This document shows, piece after piece, positions 52,271-64,000 of a DNA stretch of 64,000 bases. Each line of letters opens with the position of its first letter. Position 1 is the first letter of the stretch. Below the pieces are notes generated by a model that was not told the origin of the DNA, ran no database searches, and saw only the letters and a program-made list of their open reading frames with translations. The stretch lies in NCBI GenBank assembly GCA_964057225.1, contig OZ059900.1, positions 5,838,501 to 5,902,500 of the forward strand. The letters are read 5' to 3'. Both the position numbers and the translations under genes were made by a program. This stretch comes from Auanema rhodensis. Taxonomy: Eukaryota; Nematoda; Chromadorea; Rhabditida; Rhabditidae.

Positions 52271-55200
52271 TGGCTTCCGAGAGCCTGATCATCAACTTTA
52301 ATTAAATAATTAATTGTTTTAATGACGTTCTCATTATAGAGCCTTGCTTGTGAGATGATCTTGAAAACACTATTTAACCCATTTCATTCGTCGAAATTTT
52401 GAAATCGGGCCAACTAAAAATAATAAATGAAAAATGAAAAAGATCGAAAATTATTTTTTAAAGTTTTAATTTTCTCTCATTATTTGAAAGTTATTAAAAT
52501 AACGTTAACGAGGAATAACAATAAAAAATGAAAACTATATAGTTAATGAAATAGTTTGTAATATATATAACTATAAATATAGTAAGGAAAATAGCTTGAA
52601 GCATTCAGATGGAAATTAAGTTGACGAATGAAATAGCATTTACGTCAGCACTGATGTAGTTTAACACATTCAGCTAGCAACTTTTAAGGGCTGGTAGCAT
52701 AAGGTAACGAGATTGTGCCATAAAAGGATTTGTTGCTATGAGCATACGGTGCACCGGGCCATATCAAATTAAAGGTCAATTATCGTTTAAGAACGTGCAT
52801 AGAAGCTAATGATGATTATAAATGGATAGAAGAGGTGAATATCATGCTAATGAAGATAACATAAGGCAAGATGGGTACTCTCAATGCTTTTATAGTTGTG
52901 GAATATGTAAACTGATATGTTTGAAAGCTTATGAGGTTCTAATATGAGATGCATCTATTACGATATGTGATAATCCGATATTACGAACAGGAAGCCCTCT
53001 TGACGATGAGCTCACATTTGCATCTGGCTCAGTTTCATAGTTTGTTTGATATAAACCGATAGTAAGGTCTTAATCCGTTAAAAAGTGCTTGACCATCTGA
53101 CACATTAGCAAATGCTGTAAATACGGTATTACGAGGCAGTGAATAGCTCTTTGCGATAATAAAAGAATTTGTGTGAATATATGATGCTTAACCACTTAGC
53201 TAAAACAATGAAGAAGGTGATATTTTTTGAATGAAGATTGGTTATTACACCACGTTGTACAAGCACAGTATGATTCTTGAAAAATGATGCCACAAAAAAA
53301 AAGGAAAAGAGAGAAATGGAGAATTGTCAGGAAATGATGGCCGACATCCCAAAATCTTTTCTTCTAATAATAACATGGCTAGCATATGAGTTTCATTATA
53401 TGTGTAGGAGAAAACAAGAAAAAATATTTGACTTTTAGCATTGAATATGCAAACGTTGAATGATTATAGTTTCCGAATTTGTGCGGAAAAGACTGAACTA
53501 TCGGTACACATATGCTAATCGTACATTGTTAGTTCAGATGGTTAGGAATGTCCAGTAGATAACTGACATGAATAAAACATTCGTGAAATGATTGTCATTC
53601 GGTTAACGATCATAAATCATTGAGTCTTATTCAAATGAAACGAATTGGGGAGGTCTGTGGCGACATCTTGGCGACACTGAGCTAAGTGTCAAAGTAAAGA
53701 ATTTAAATCTTCGTTTCTTTAATCAAACTGAGCAGCGTATAGAGAAAATACGTACGTTCCCACACGCTCACCTCAATTAGTATGTAAATATGGAAAGTTA
53801 TAGAAAGTAGGACTGCCATATTCTGAGAGAATAATGAAAATTCATATTGGAATGAAATACCAAATTAGTACTTAGTCGGATATATGCTGTAATTGTTTTC
53901 TCGTTATATTGTTTATGACGAAAAAGAAAAAGATAACCAATTTAGACATATAATAGAGCTTATTAAACAGATAATTCATAAAAACAATAATACAAAAATT
54001 AAAAGAATTAAGTAAATATATAATTTAACAATATTATATATTACTCATCATAGCGTATAAGTTTGAGTGAGGGGTGATTAAGCAATATTATATAAATAAT
54101 ATTATAATATATTTATATACTATACTATACTCTGTTGGTATATGCTTTCCAAACAGAACATATTATATAAATTCGAAAAGCGAAGGAGATTAGAAATAAA
54201 ATAATAGATGACTCAAGCATACAATCCTATTTTCAAACTATACAGATGTAATATATAATTATTAGTAGAATAATCATTGACGTATCACAAATTGCTTAGA
54301 TAAACAGAAGTAAACATAGAATTTGACATAATGATAGTGACAGTAGTGAGTGCATAGCAAGCCGGCTGAGAGATATAAAATAAAAACGAAAAATAATGTT
54401 GTATCAACACAACTGACAGAATAGTATAAGAAAAAAAAGCAATGTTTTTCTTGCGAGTAATAAATTTGATTTTTTTCAAGTTTTCGTTTTTCTTATTATA
54501 TAATTGACTAGTGATTGTGGCAGAATGCTAACTGCCTCGCAGTGAAAACGAAATACAGCAAATAAATCTCAGCAGGGATCCAAGGACAGGCCAGCTTGAA
54601 CTCTTGAAACAATAAACTGTCATCAAATTCGCCAAAAAAAATTAAGAAAGTGAAATAATGGCCAAAATAAGATCCTTAATAGCAATGAAACAAAACAAAA
54701 GAAATTTCTTTAATAAGTGAAAGGCGGCATAATGGTGGTTGACGGTAAACAGACAAAGCAGTATGATGCCAAAGCCAGATGCACCAAGAGGACGTATCAA
54801 ACGACCAATATTGTTTATACAATTACCAATAGCTCCGATTGCAAGAAAATGAAATTATGAAAGTTCAGAAATACATAAAACATGTGCGAATTAATAATGA
54901 ATTCTATAATATGCTGATATTAAACTGATTTGAATGCATTATTAAAACACAGAAATGGAAAAAGACTTAGATAATGTTCATCTATGACTGAAGGTACGGT
55001 GACTTTACCTTCAAATGTATTAATCCGAAGCAAGCAGCAATTCTTTAGATGAAATTAGTAATGATTGAAAAAAAGGATTCAAATCGTTTTTACGATAATT
55101 TATAATGACAAAAAAAAAGGAAAACGTAGTTGTTCGATTAAATGTTCATCACCTTATCTTAGTGAGCATATTGTAATACTACACGTAATGTTTCAAGACA

Positions 55201-56630
55201 TTTTGGACAAATTCATAGAAGAAAAGCTATAATCTTTGAATAATTCTTTTTTTTTGTTCAAAAAATATTGTCAAATTATGGGTATGAGTTGATACATTGT
55301 AAAACTTATAAGTTAATGAACTAAAGTATAAGGTAGGTTTAAGGAATGGGAAGGTTGATGTTTAAATGAGAAAGCAACTATAAAGAAAATGATAAGAAAA
55401 GGGATAGGAAATTAATAGATATATAGAGAGGAATGGGATATACATGTTGTTCTTCAATGTTGTCTTTTCCCTTTACCTCGGCCACCAACTGTTCACATTA
55501 ATTGGTTGCTATTCATTAGTCATTTGCAATCTTCATCATCACGTTGAAACAACATTGAAACAAATAGCTTATTGAGTGTAAACTTAAGATGCATTGATGA
55601 TTGGAAAATGAAAACGTCGTGAGTCTAGTAGAATGTGAAATGAAAGTGAAGATGAACAAGAAAATGGAGAATGAGAACAAAAAAAGAAATCGGATAATCA
55701 TGAAAATCATGATAGTTCGTCATGCTTAATGAAGTTTTTATGTGAGAAATCATAAGTATCAAAGAAATGATGATGAAGAAAGATGGGATGAAAAAATCGC
55801 TACAAAAACTTATGTAGATTAATTTTTCGAACAGATTTTAGTGGGATGAGATATTTGAAATGCATATTGTCTTTATAAAGATGTGACTGCATTTTTTCAT
55901 TAATAATGAATATGCATAGAATTTTGGATTCAAACCAAAAAAAGTTATATAATATTATGAATATTAGTCTAATACTTTGATCAGATATACGATACATTTT
56001 CTTATTAATAAAATTTCGGCAACAATAGAAAAGAAAAAAAAGAGAAAGAGAGATAAGCAGACAATGCATGTATATGTGCATATGCCTCAAATGTAGTACG
56101 AAAGTAGGCATTAAGCCAAAAAGCAATAAATGCATATAGTGTTTGGGTATCTTTTGATTTTCAACATATGTGCACGTGTTTAGTATAAACGATAAAATAC
56201 CACACGTTTTCACTGTCTTTGTTAGTTGATCTCAAAAGCAGATGTACATATTTCCCAATTAGTGACATCATTAGATCGTGAAAATCAAGTTCAAAAATTA
56301 TGATATAGGTAATATTGATATTGCATAGATATTAATCTGAATAATCTTATTTTCATTGTTCATTAAAGAAGCTAATTAATTTTCATAAGATTCCTCTCTC
56401 TCTCTTTCTCTCTTGACGAAATTCTCTCTGATTTCTAATGTTTAATGTATCTTTATTCTAATGGCAATACAAAATTGTTTGCCAATCAGTTACAGCATAC
56501 ATTGAATAGCCACAACAATTGGCAGTGATAAAAATATAAAAAAGAAAACTTTGTCGGGCCCACATAGTGTGTATACTCATCAGCCGGTAATAAACCTGAC
56601 AGCCAGCCATTTCTCTCATCTCTTTGTTTC

Positions 56631-56648
56631 GCCGTCTTCGAAGACGGC
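56631..56648. repeat. Perfect 18-base GC-rich palindrome
   Basis: GCCGTCTTCGAAGACGGC is exactly self-complementary. In RNA or single-stranded DNA it would form a GC-rich hairpin. It stands out strongly in AT-rich DNA. Confidence 0.9.
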
Positions 56649-57580
56649 TGAGTAGATTTACAATCCGACTATGTTAAGAAAACAGGCGTCTGCTTCGTGA
56701 GCACGTTAGGCCAATTTTACACTTGAGTCAGTTAAATTAACCTGATTGACCTAAATGACAGTTATAGCTCTACCTGAGCAATCATAGAAGTCATATATTC
56801 AATATCAGAAAAACGGCAATTAATCATCCGAATATTGATGTTGATCAAAAGGAAATTATAGAATTTTAGTAAAAAAGGGTTTTGAATTGTTCATTGGATA
56901 ACGGCTTAAAAACTTTTGTATATGCATTATTAATAACGCTGATTAACGCTTATGTAATCGTATTTTAATAATAATTCTTGAAGATAAAATCTATTTTAAT
57001 AATCTTTAAAGTTTTATTCTGCTACTTTGCTGTATGAGTGCCAATACCACTTTGATGTTAATTTTATATTTCATTTTTTTTATATTTTCAAATCCTTTTT
57101 TCATAAATGTAAGTTTATATTGATCTTTTTCTGACAGGTTTTGAAAAGGGTATTAACTTTTTTGCCTAATATATGAAAAAAGTTTGAAAATCCTCATCTC
57201 CTCAATCCAAATTCAAAGTTCATTTCCAAACAGTTGTGCCACCAGGTGGCATCAAGTTGATTGTGATTTTAAGCACAAATTCTGTCATCAAATGGTGATA
57301 AATTACATATGTGAGAAAATCCCAAATGTTGTCTTAACGAGTTTCTATGAATTAATTTTTTCTTATAGAAAATGGAAAGAAAATTATATTTTATTAGTGA
57401 TAATATTACAATGAATAAATAGAAAAATAGAAAATAAAAAAGTTTTGAGAGCTGACTACGGGGACACGCACATACACAACATCTAGTTGATTAAGGATTA
57501 ATCTTATTACACATGGAATTTTTCCATTGCACTGCTAAAAGAAAAACAAACAATTAGTATTGTTTGATAAATAAAAAGAA

Positions 57581-57606
57581 AAACACAAACACAAACACAA
57601 ACACAG
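57581..57606. repeat. ACAAAC short tandem repeat
   Basis: Four tandem units of ACAAAC just downstream of the F-box-like gene's stop codon, within its likely 3' flank. Confidence 0.85.
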
Positions 57607-57697
57607 CTGACATGCTATGGCATTGTCATAATAATAGTTGCAATGATTAAGTTAATGATGTAAGTATTACATGCAATTGTTTTGGGATTTATTCAAG

Positions 57698-58948
57698 TTA
57701 GTGGGTCTTTCTGAAACGAAGACAACGATCTTTGAGTACAAGTTCAAACGTTTTTTCACTAGAGCCACGAAGATGTATTTTATAGGCCTTATTAAATAGA
57801 TTTGCAGCAGGATCATTTTCCTTCATGCGTGATTTGTCAATTTCCATATTGAATTCGGCAAAGTATGTAAGTTTGAAGAGCAAAGTTTCAATTTGCTGTG
57901 AAGTAAATCCTACAAGGCTGAATTTAGTGCCTTGATCTCTTTCACCTCGAACAATTGACTATAAATGAATAGTTTGATATTAATATGACTGATTCGTATT
58001 TACCTCAAGATAAGCCATGATTTCATCGTCTTCAACTCTGCATCGATAAATGCATAGTTTTCTTGATTGAATATTGCGCAATTCGTTTTCAATATTAGTT
58101 GCATACATTTCCACTATTGGGAACTGAAACAGAATTCCAATATTCAATTATTAGAACCGTATAAGCTTACATTCATAACTTCTGGCAGAGCCATAAAGTT
58201 TTCTGGTGCTTCAACGAGACTCAATCTTTGCGTCTTGGACGACTGAAAAATTGCACTAATTATATTATCAGAGAATCTACCTTACCTTAACAATGTTCAA
58301 GATAAATGGCCAAGTATCTTGGGCGCTTTCATCGATGCGAACAAATAAGTTAACACATGTATACTTTGCCTTGATTATCATGTCATTGAATTCAACCAGT
58401 GACGGAATATCCGCGAATTCGATGTGAAATGTACTGAATTCAACAGCACATGGAAATTTAGGAATATCAAATATTCCGTTGGTAAGGATGCAGGCAAATT
58501 TTCTATAGCCTGGGCGCAATCCGCGACGAACATCCTTTAACAAAAATGATTAGTCATATCTAAGTTGACATATAAGCTCACTCTGACTAAAGTGAGACAA
58601 TCACAGCAGTGCAGTTTGAACTTTTTGGCAATGTGCCCAAAGTTTCTATAAATTTGAGGGCAACTGTATAAAGCATTCATGAAAGTAATAGCATCCAGCT
58701 AAATATTAATAAATTAGATTTGTACTTCTAATATATCCCGATTTACTTTTTCAAGAATGATTCTTTGTATCTCAACTGGCAATCCGACAAACTTAAATGG
58801 CTCGATTGGTGGACCTGGTTCTCTTGGCGGACCTCTTGGACAGAGAGCATGCTAAATTTGAATATAAAACAATTATGCATCATAGGTAGCATCTTACTCT
58901 GCTATAATAAGATCTTTTTGGTTTTTTCTTAGCTACAGCTCTGTCCAT
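57698..58948 (-). CDS. F-box-like protein
   Basis: Seven exons on the minus strand (58948-58898, 58851-58747, 58698-58582, 58534-58286, 58242-58171, 58123-58004, 57958-57698) join in frame with no phase errors and give 324 residues. After a basic, Pro-rich N-terminus (KKKPKRSYYSRHALCPRGPP) residues 38-75 read FKFVGLPVEIQRIILEKLDA and ITFMNALYSCPQIYRNFGH. This matches the F-box pattern of LP, helix IL..L, then a second helix with CP..Y. F-box proteins bring substrates to SCF ubiquitin ligases through SKP1. The remaining 240 residues have no Trp-Asp or LRR repeats that I can see and resemble the variable substrate side (FTH/DUF38-like) of the large nematode F-box families. All introns are short and phase 0. 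The final residues are basic (KDRCLRFRKTH). Confidence 0.82.
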
Positions 58949-60064
58949 ATCTTGATGTTTGTTTAAACTTGTCGGGAATTACCTGAAAAATTGATTATAA
59001 ATATATATGAATTGTATATTTTACAACTATGTGATCAGACATCTTAGAAATGAAAAAGCTGTGAACAAGAAGAAAAATGTTTAATCTACTTATGGGATTT
59101 CGTAGACTTAGATTTTTGTGTTTGAGCATATTCTTTTTTTATACGAAAATGAAGTTGTTATAGAAAGAGAAATCAATATTGCGGATGATGCAGATGGTTA
59201 GCAAGCATATAATCCAGGAAGAAATAAGAAGATAATGCGAGATTTTAGGAAACGTCAGCAGCCGCACTCAATTGAAAACGCCAGAAGGAACACATGAAAA
59301 AGACAAATGTGAAAGCTTATTTGGAAATTGCATATGAAAATGGTATTTTTTCGATGGGAAATGTATAAATTAAGATGCGCACTTTAAGAAATAGCCATTT
59401 TCTGAGCATATATCTCATCATCCGATTTTAGTGAATATTAAAAATGAAAATGGAAATGGAAATTGGAAATGTGATTTGTTAATTGGAAGCATAATTGAAT
59501 CGAAGAAATATTGGTTGGGGAATAATGAAGCTTATGATATATTTCAGGTTATGAGTTGCTTATTATTTCCAAATCTAGCATGACGATGCTTAGAGAATAA
59601 ATTATATGTATATCAATATGCATGTGTGTATACATATATCTATGACGACTATATGTATATTTAACACACATACGCATATATAGATAGATGTATATATGTA
59701 TATACATATATACATATATAAAGGGATGTGAGAGGAACAAGTATTAGTATAAATATAATTGATATATCATACTGTTAATGATATAATATATAGATGATTT
59801 GATGAAAAAGATTTATAAATGTAAAAGAAATTGGTCAAAAGGTAGTAGTTTGTGCTGTAGAAATGATGAAAGGTTTTATATGAATAGAGCTAATGAACAA
59901 CTTTTGAATTTCAAAATGAATTGATTAAAACTTCTTCTAAAGAAATAGAGATGTGAAAAGTTTGTTTGAAATGTTCATGAATAAGTTTTATATATGAATT
60001 ATGAGTTTTCTGAAATGCAGTAATTTTATTTGAAAATGTGGAGAGAATGAACGACATAAGTTAG
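58949..60064. other. AT-rich region with no supported gene
   Basis: The left edge is the 5' flank of the F-box-like gene. Alternating TA/TG/CA sequence occupies about 59590-59720. The 63-codon open frame across it is a product of the repeat and not a gene. Nothing else is supported. Confidence 0.5.
59590..59720. repeat. ATATGTATATACATA-type simple repeat
   Basis: Degenerate alternating purine-pyrimidine repeat built from ATAT, GTAT and CATA units, with imperfect inverted symmetry near 59690-59715. It may form cruciform or unwound DNA. Confidence 0.7.
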
Positions 60065-60420
60065 TTATGTAAGAAACAATGAGATTATGTTTGCCATTAG
60101 TTTTTGATGACTTGTACAGCAACGACATACTGAGGCGATATTAAGCTGAAAAAATATAAGGCCGCTCAGGATGAATGCACATGCGATGAGTGGCAGTGAG
60201 AGCAGATTTACTATCACATGGCCTTCGAGTTGACCTAGATTTTCCCGCCCGACCACCCAGATGGATATGTGGAACCTCCTATTGGCAACGACGCAGATGA
60301 GAGTGACGAGGAAAACAAAGGGAACGGGCAATTATTGTCAGGATGTGAATAAGGAATATTCCCTGCTTGATCGAATATATTGACGCAACGAATTGAACAA
60401 GAACATTGCCATTCGTTCAT
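60065..60420 (-). CDS. Possible small cysteine-containing membrane protein
   Basis: Two open frames that look unrelated become one protein if a 41-base GT-AG intron (60275-60235) is removed. Exons 60420-60276 and 60234-60065 join in phase to 104 residues. The first part has Cys-rich NEWQCSCSIRC, then GNIPYSHPDNNCPFPLF and a Ser-rich stretch. The second part has a clear membrane span (VIVNLLSLPLIACAFILSGL) followed by CRCC and a hydrophobic end. No signal peptide is visible, so an upstream exon may be missing. A TTATCAG acceptor near 60520 could be its trans-splice site. It lies about 230 bases downstream of the TTR-like gene on the same strand, so the two could be an operon. The family is not recognised and the exon structure is inferred only from phase. 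Confidence 0.4.
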
Positions 60421-60653
60421 TTGTTTGGGAGAAAGTATTTTAGAATACAATGATGTATTCAAACAATATAAAGGTGATTGTCATAAAGCATGAAGAGAAT
60501 GCAAAACTTGCTACCTGATAAGATATAATTTCTAAAAATAATACCATGAAATTGAATAAAATTGATTTGAATATACATATATGTATAGTATATGAAGGAT
60601 ATTTTTTTAAAATAAGCACAAATGAAATGGTTTTTCATAAGATATATTTATCA

Positions 60654-61272
60654 TCAAACATAACAGTCATAGGTACTCTCCCAGAGCCATGGCATCAAAT
60701 CGAATTTTCCAATAGAGTATCGAGCAGGAGCATTTGTATATCTTCGTACACTACCACTTGGAATTTTTATTAACAATTTTCGAGCACACTAAAACTCTAG
60801 ATGAGAAATATAATATAGAAAGTAGTACCTTGGTTTCTTGATCACACCAATGGTAGACTCGTAGCTCAGGATGCAACACTCCCATAATTGCCTTAGTTCC
60901 AGCAATGTTGAAGACACCATTGTCACTTTCCGTCTCATTCATTAAGCCACCACCAACTAAATGAAGATAAATTTTCGTGGAAGCTTAGATGAAGTAGAAT
61001 ACTAACAAAGGTTGTTAGCAAAGATTTGGATGAGAGGCTCCTTTTCCGGGACTTTTCCATTACATAAAAGTATTCCGTGAATCTTCAATAAATAAGAGTA
61101 ATTGAACAATCTTTAATCAAACCGAAAACCTGAACTGATTGGCCTTCAAATATTGCCGATGTATAATGAACCAACAACATCAATCTGAATTTATGAAATT
61201 TTAATTAGATATATAATTGATTTATGAGAATAATGATGACAACAAAGCTCACATAAATGTTGGCAGCAGCAT
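60654..61272 (-). CDS. Transthyretin-like (TTR) family secreted protein
   Basis: Five exons on the minus strand (61272-61253, 61184-61130, 61082-61007, 60956-60829, 60788-60654) join in phase to 137 residues. The 20-base first exon is needed to complete the signal peptide (MLLPTFILMLLVHYTSA). The mature protein follows the nematode TTR pattern: VQIHGILLCNGK, a loop with NNLFGGGLMNETESDNGVFN, LHPELRVYHWCDQ, then CARKLLIKIPSGSVRRYT and DLMPWLWESTYDCY. The paired cysteines around HWC and CARK are typical of the family. These extracellular beta-sandwich proteins are very numerous in nematodes. Some (C. elegans TTR-52, TTR-33) act in corpse recognition or neuron protection, but most have no known ligand. 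No thyroid-hormone binding is implied. It is a single copy in this window. Confidence 0.9.
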
Positions 61273-61845
61273 TGAGCTCGATGAATATTGAGGTATCTTT
61301 ATGAAATAACCAGAAAGGGTTTTATAATACATTTTTAAAAACATTCGACAAAGATTTTATGATGTGGCATTTGAAAACATTTTGAACATTTAGTGAATCA
61401 GCTACTTGTTCCAAATTTCATGAATGTCTAGACAACATTAACATGCATATGTTTGAGTTGATTGTCTTAACTTTAAAAATATTTTTTATTTCTTTTAACA
61501 AAATTGAATCATATGCTCTTCTTTTCATTTTGTTCACAAAATTAAAAAGGTTTTCAATTTCTACTTTTCAATATGTGATTTGGATATCAATAAGTGAAAA
61601 CATTATTATTGTTGTAACTCTTTATTCAAATTATTTATTTTATTCTAAAATTGATACAAGTTTCGAAACAAATGTTATCAAAGCCAAATTGGAGTCGATG
61701 AGCGGAAAATACTACAACATATCTCAAACCTCATCTATAGCTAATAAACCAATATCTAAAACATAATTGCAAGATTATATTATAATAATTAATGTTTTAC
61801 CGTCAAAAATTGTTCCGATGTATTATACTTTTTCTGAAATTATTT

Positions 61846-62028
61846 TTATTGGAATATTGATGTTCGCTGAGATAGTGCCCTAATATAGATATTATAATTA
61901 ATTAATTGAATATAGGGCAAACCGCTTTGTTTAATAATTTCTTCAGCTAGAAGCTTTTCAGCAATCATTGCGTCAGATAAATTTTTGTAAATGACCAAAC
62001 AGGCAATAACAAAAAGAAAGAAAAACAT
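61846..62028 (-). CDS. Possible small secreted peptide
   Basis: A 60-codon frame starts with ATG 12 bases after AAATCATTTCAG, a good trans-splice acceptor. It opens with a convincing signal peptide (MFFFLFVIACLVIYKNLSDA), followed by a charged helix (MIAEKLLAEEIIKQSG). The last 20 residues look less like coding sequence and may be intron, with a GT at KQS|G as a possible donor. It could therefore be the first exon of a longer gene running left. No family is recognised and the coding call rests on the signal peptide and the acceptor only. Confidence 0.35.
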   Translation of the reverse strand: MFFFLFVIACLVIYKNLSDAMIAEKLLAEEIIKQSGLPYIQLINYNIYIRALSQRTSIFQ

Positions 62029-62041
62029 TTCAAGTTTTTGA

Positions 62042-64000
62042 CTGAAATGATTTGTTAGCTTTGATTTACAACGAGTGGAGAAGTAAGGAATATTTAAAAA
62101 TATAAACTAAGAATGATCAATCAAGGCGGATATTGAAGAGCAGACATCAAGATGCACTCATTCACCGAGCATTTGGAGTTCGCCGATATTTATATTTCGC
62201 AGATAACTTGGACGAAACTCTGAGTGTTGTGGTTAGTGAAATTTCCAACGTGGATTATTTTCTATTCTTATACATCATGTATTAAAGGTCAATGTTAGTC
62301 TGTTATATATTATGACTAGAGTATGCTTATTAATGAACTTTGTAAGTTTCATTTATTAAAACTTGGGGAAATGCCAAAGCAAGCATAATTACTATTTGTT
62401 CTGATTTTCTTTGTTGAACAGTATATCAAAAAATTAGGAAGAGTGCAATTTAGTATTTCAAGAGTCTAATCCTTAGTAAATTGTTGACGATATGAAAAAG
62501 TGGGTCAAGAAGCTTAGCGAAACTCAGATTATCGGTAGACAGATGAGTCAAATTGACCTATTATGCCAGGGCTATATTAGCTTCGTCATGATTATTGTAA
62601 AACAGAGTGGTGTACTATCGGGAGAAAAATGAAAGACGCCAAATCTTCAAATGACATGAGGCCATCAGCAAAGAAGATTTTCGTATTAGCCCTGCTTAAG
62701 CGCAGCCTATATGTGGGTTGAAAATTGAGTAATAAAGAAGAAATGATAATTAAATGAGATATTTATTTGGTAATTGATGAAAAAAATTCACGGCAAAGCT
62801 CTCATTAACAGCATTATTCAAAAAAATTGTATGACATTTTTTGTGTATTTCAATAAGCATAAATACATATATTCATGATAAAAACGTATTATAACAAGTT
62901 TACTCAAATCTATCACAAGTTTTTCCTTTGTATTAGGGCTTTTCATGTCTGGTAGACGGCTTTGTTCAGTTAATCTTCAAAAGATTCCATTCCTCCATTA
63001 GAAATGATCTCGAAATACGTAAGCTGGATATATTACTTCAATGAAGAAGAGCATGATCAATAGGGAACATTTCAAGTATCATCATCCTCCAAATATTATC
63101 TGAAATGGCTTTTTCTGCAAATTGTATTAAGAACATATTAGCGTAACATAGAGATATACATAGCTTTAAACAAGCACGATTTTTATGAAAAAAATTCATC
63201 TCATAAATGATCGGTGCTTGAATGAAGCTCTGATATCGTTTGAAAATAGTCTTTTTTTTATTAGAAATGAGCATCAAACGAAAAAGAATTAGATATTTAG
63301 CAGCTGCTTAGTGCTAATGCTGTTGACATTAATAATGGAATCTTTTTACGTTATTTCCAGTTGGGGCTATATGTAATGTAGTCATGGTGCAATGCTGAAT
63401 CCATGCATACAGATTGACATAGGAGATTAGGGGGGGGGGGGAACCTGACTGAATGAGATGTTGTAATATAACATGTCAAATTCAAAAATTCAAATATATA
63501 TATATGTATATCGTTATTCATGAATAGTTCATTGAGCATCTGCAACCAGCAATATATATTTTTTTAGCAGGAATGTGCAAGGAACAGCAGGACTTAAACG
63601 TCCCACTGTGAAGAAGGTATAGACAGAAATGACAATAAGATGTCAAGAGTAGAAGGCGGAATTAATTAAGTGTGCAGTCAGGATACATTAGGATTACATA
63701 CAGAAAAAGATTTATTAACTAAATAAAGCACAAGATTGAAAGTGAGTTAATGAGAATAGAAAAGTATATGCCCTTTCTTATAATAAACTACTTTTTGAAC
63801 GAGAAAAAAGTTATTATACGATGAAATGAGATGTCAACTTAAATAATCTTCAATAGTATTAGGTTAGTACGAAGAGATGTGTATCAACGATGAGAATATC
63901 TTCAATCAATTCAGATTTTAATATACTCATATGTTATTAAAAATCTGAATTGAATGAAGATAGACCATCTTCTTGTAGGAAATCTCAGTTGAATAGTGGT
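62042..64000. other. Right end, no supported gene
   Basis: Short frames only. A 46-codon plus-strand ORF at 62492-62632 (MKKWVKKLSETQ...) is balanced in composition but has no splice or family support. A 12-base G run lies at 63430-63441. A gene may begin beyond the window edge. Confidence 0.4.
63430..63441 (+). repeat. Homopolymer run of twelve G
   Basis: Twelve consecutive G bases in otherwise AT-rich DNA. Such G tracts can form G-quadruplexes and are unstable when specialised helicases are lost. Confidence 0.9.

Larger units (their letters stand above)
51879..57697. other. Upstream region of the Msx gene, no gene seen
   Basis: Almost 6 kb without splice-linked coding exons. The block at about 52060-52270 is less AT-rich than its surroundings, purine-rich, and lies 200-400 bases upstream of the vab-15 start, so it is a candidate promoter or enhancer. 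Single frames at 54285-54479, 55516-55710 and 55800-56213 (137 codons, minus strand) are hydrophobic by composition and unsupported. A perfect 18-base palindrome occurs at 56631-56648. Confidence 0.5.

Noticed and set aside
55800..56213. 137-codon minus-strand open frame
   Set aside because: Hydrophobic, Ile/Phe/Leu-heavy composition typical of AT-rich noncoding DNA, with no signal peptide context, splice partner or recognised family.
59549..59740. 63-codon minus-strand frame rich in Tyr, Ile, His and Met
   Set aside because: It is translated simple repeat (TATA, CATA, GTAT units).
1..64000. tRNA, rRNA, CRISPR arrays, spliced-leader RNA genes and transposase or reverse transcriptase genes
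   Set aside because: Looked for conserved B-box, leader and catalytic motifs by eye and found none convincing. A covariance-model search would be decisive for RNA genes.

Overview
The window is AT-rich nuclear DNA from a nematode. The evidence is compact multi-exon genes with many 41-70 base introns ending in TTTCAG-like acceptors; acceptor-like sites with no upstream exon just before several start codons, as expected for spliced-leader trans-splicing; a transthyretin-like (TTR) gene, a family expanded in nematodes; and recognisable counterparts of C. elegans plc-1 (phospholipase C epsilon) and vab-15 (Msx homeobox). A clade III (spirurid or filarial-like) worm would fit the base composition and gene style, but that is a guess. 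Genes were assembled by hand from splice sites, phase matching and family resemblance, so internal boundaries are firm only where exact exons are given.

Layout, left to right. A cysteine-rich secreted or membrane-anchored protein lies at 3.1-4.4 kb (+). A near-perfect palindrome at 4.8-6.95 kb carries two convergent, identical copies of an unknown 183-residue gene. Unknown genes follow at 8.7-9.4, 12.1-16.2 and 16.9-18.0 kb (all -). A small type I membrane protein with proteoglycan-like Gly-Ser-Gly sites lies at 25.0-25.6 kb (+) after about 7 kb without a convincing gene.

The centre is a long plus-strand block. It holds an ankyrin-repeat protein with a helical, ARM-like middle (27.6-35.3 kb), a talin-like FERM (F2-F3) protein (36.0-39.0 kb), and PLC epsilon with RasGEF, EF-hand-like, X, Y, C2 and two RA domains (40.8-48.4 kb). 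Splice sites exist that could join the first to the second, and the second to PLC epsilon, in frame, so the true number of genes here is open.

The Msx homeobox gene follows at 49.1-51.9 kb (-), with a 1.85 kb intron inside the homeobox and almost 6 kb of upstream DNA without a gene. The right end has an F-box-like protein (57.7-58.9 kb, -) and, closely spaced on the same strand, a TTR-like secreted protein (60.7-61.3 kb) and a possible small membrane protein (60.1-60.4 kb). No rRNA, tRNA, CRISPR array or transposon coding sequence was recognised.
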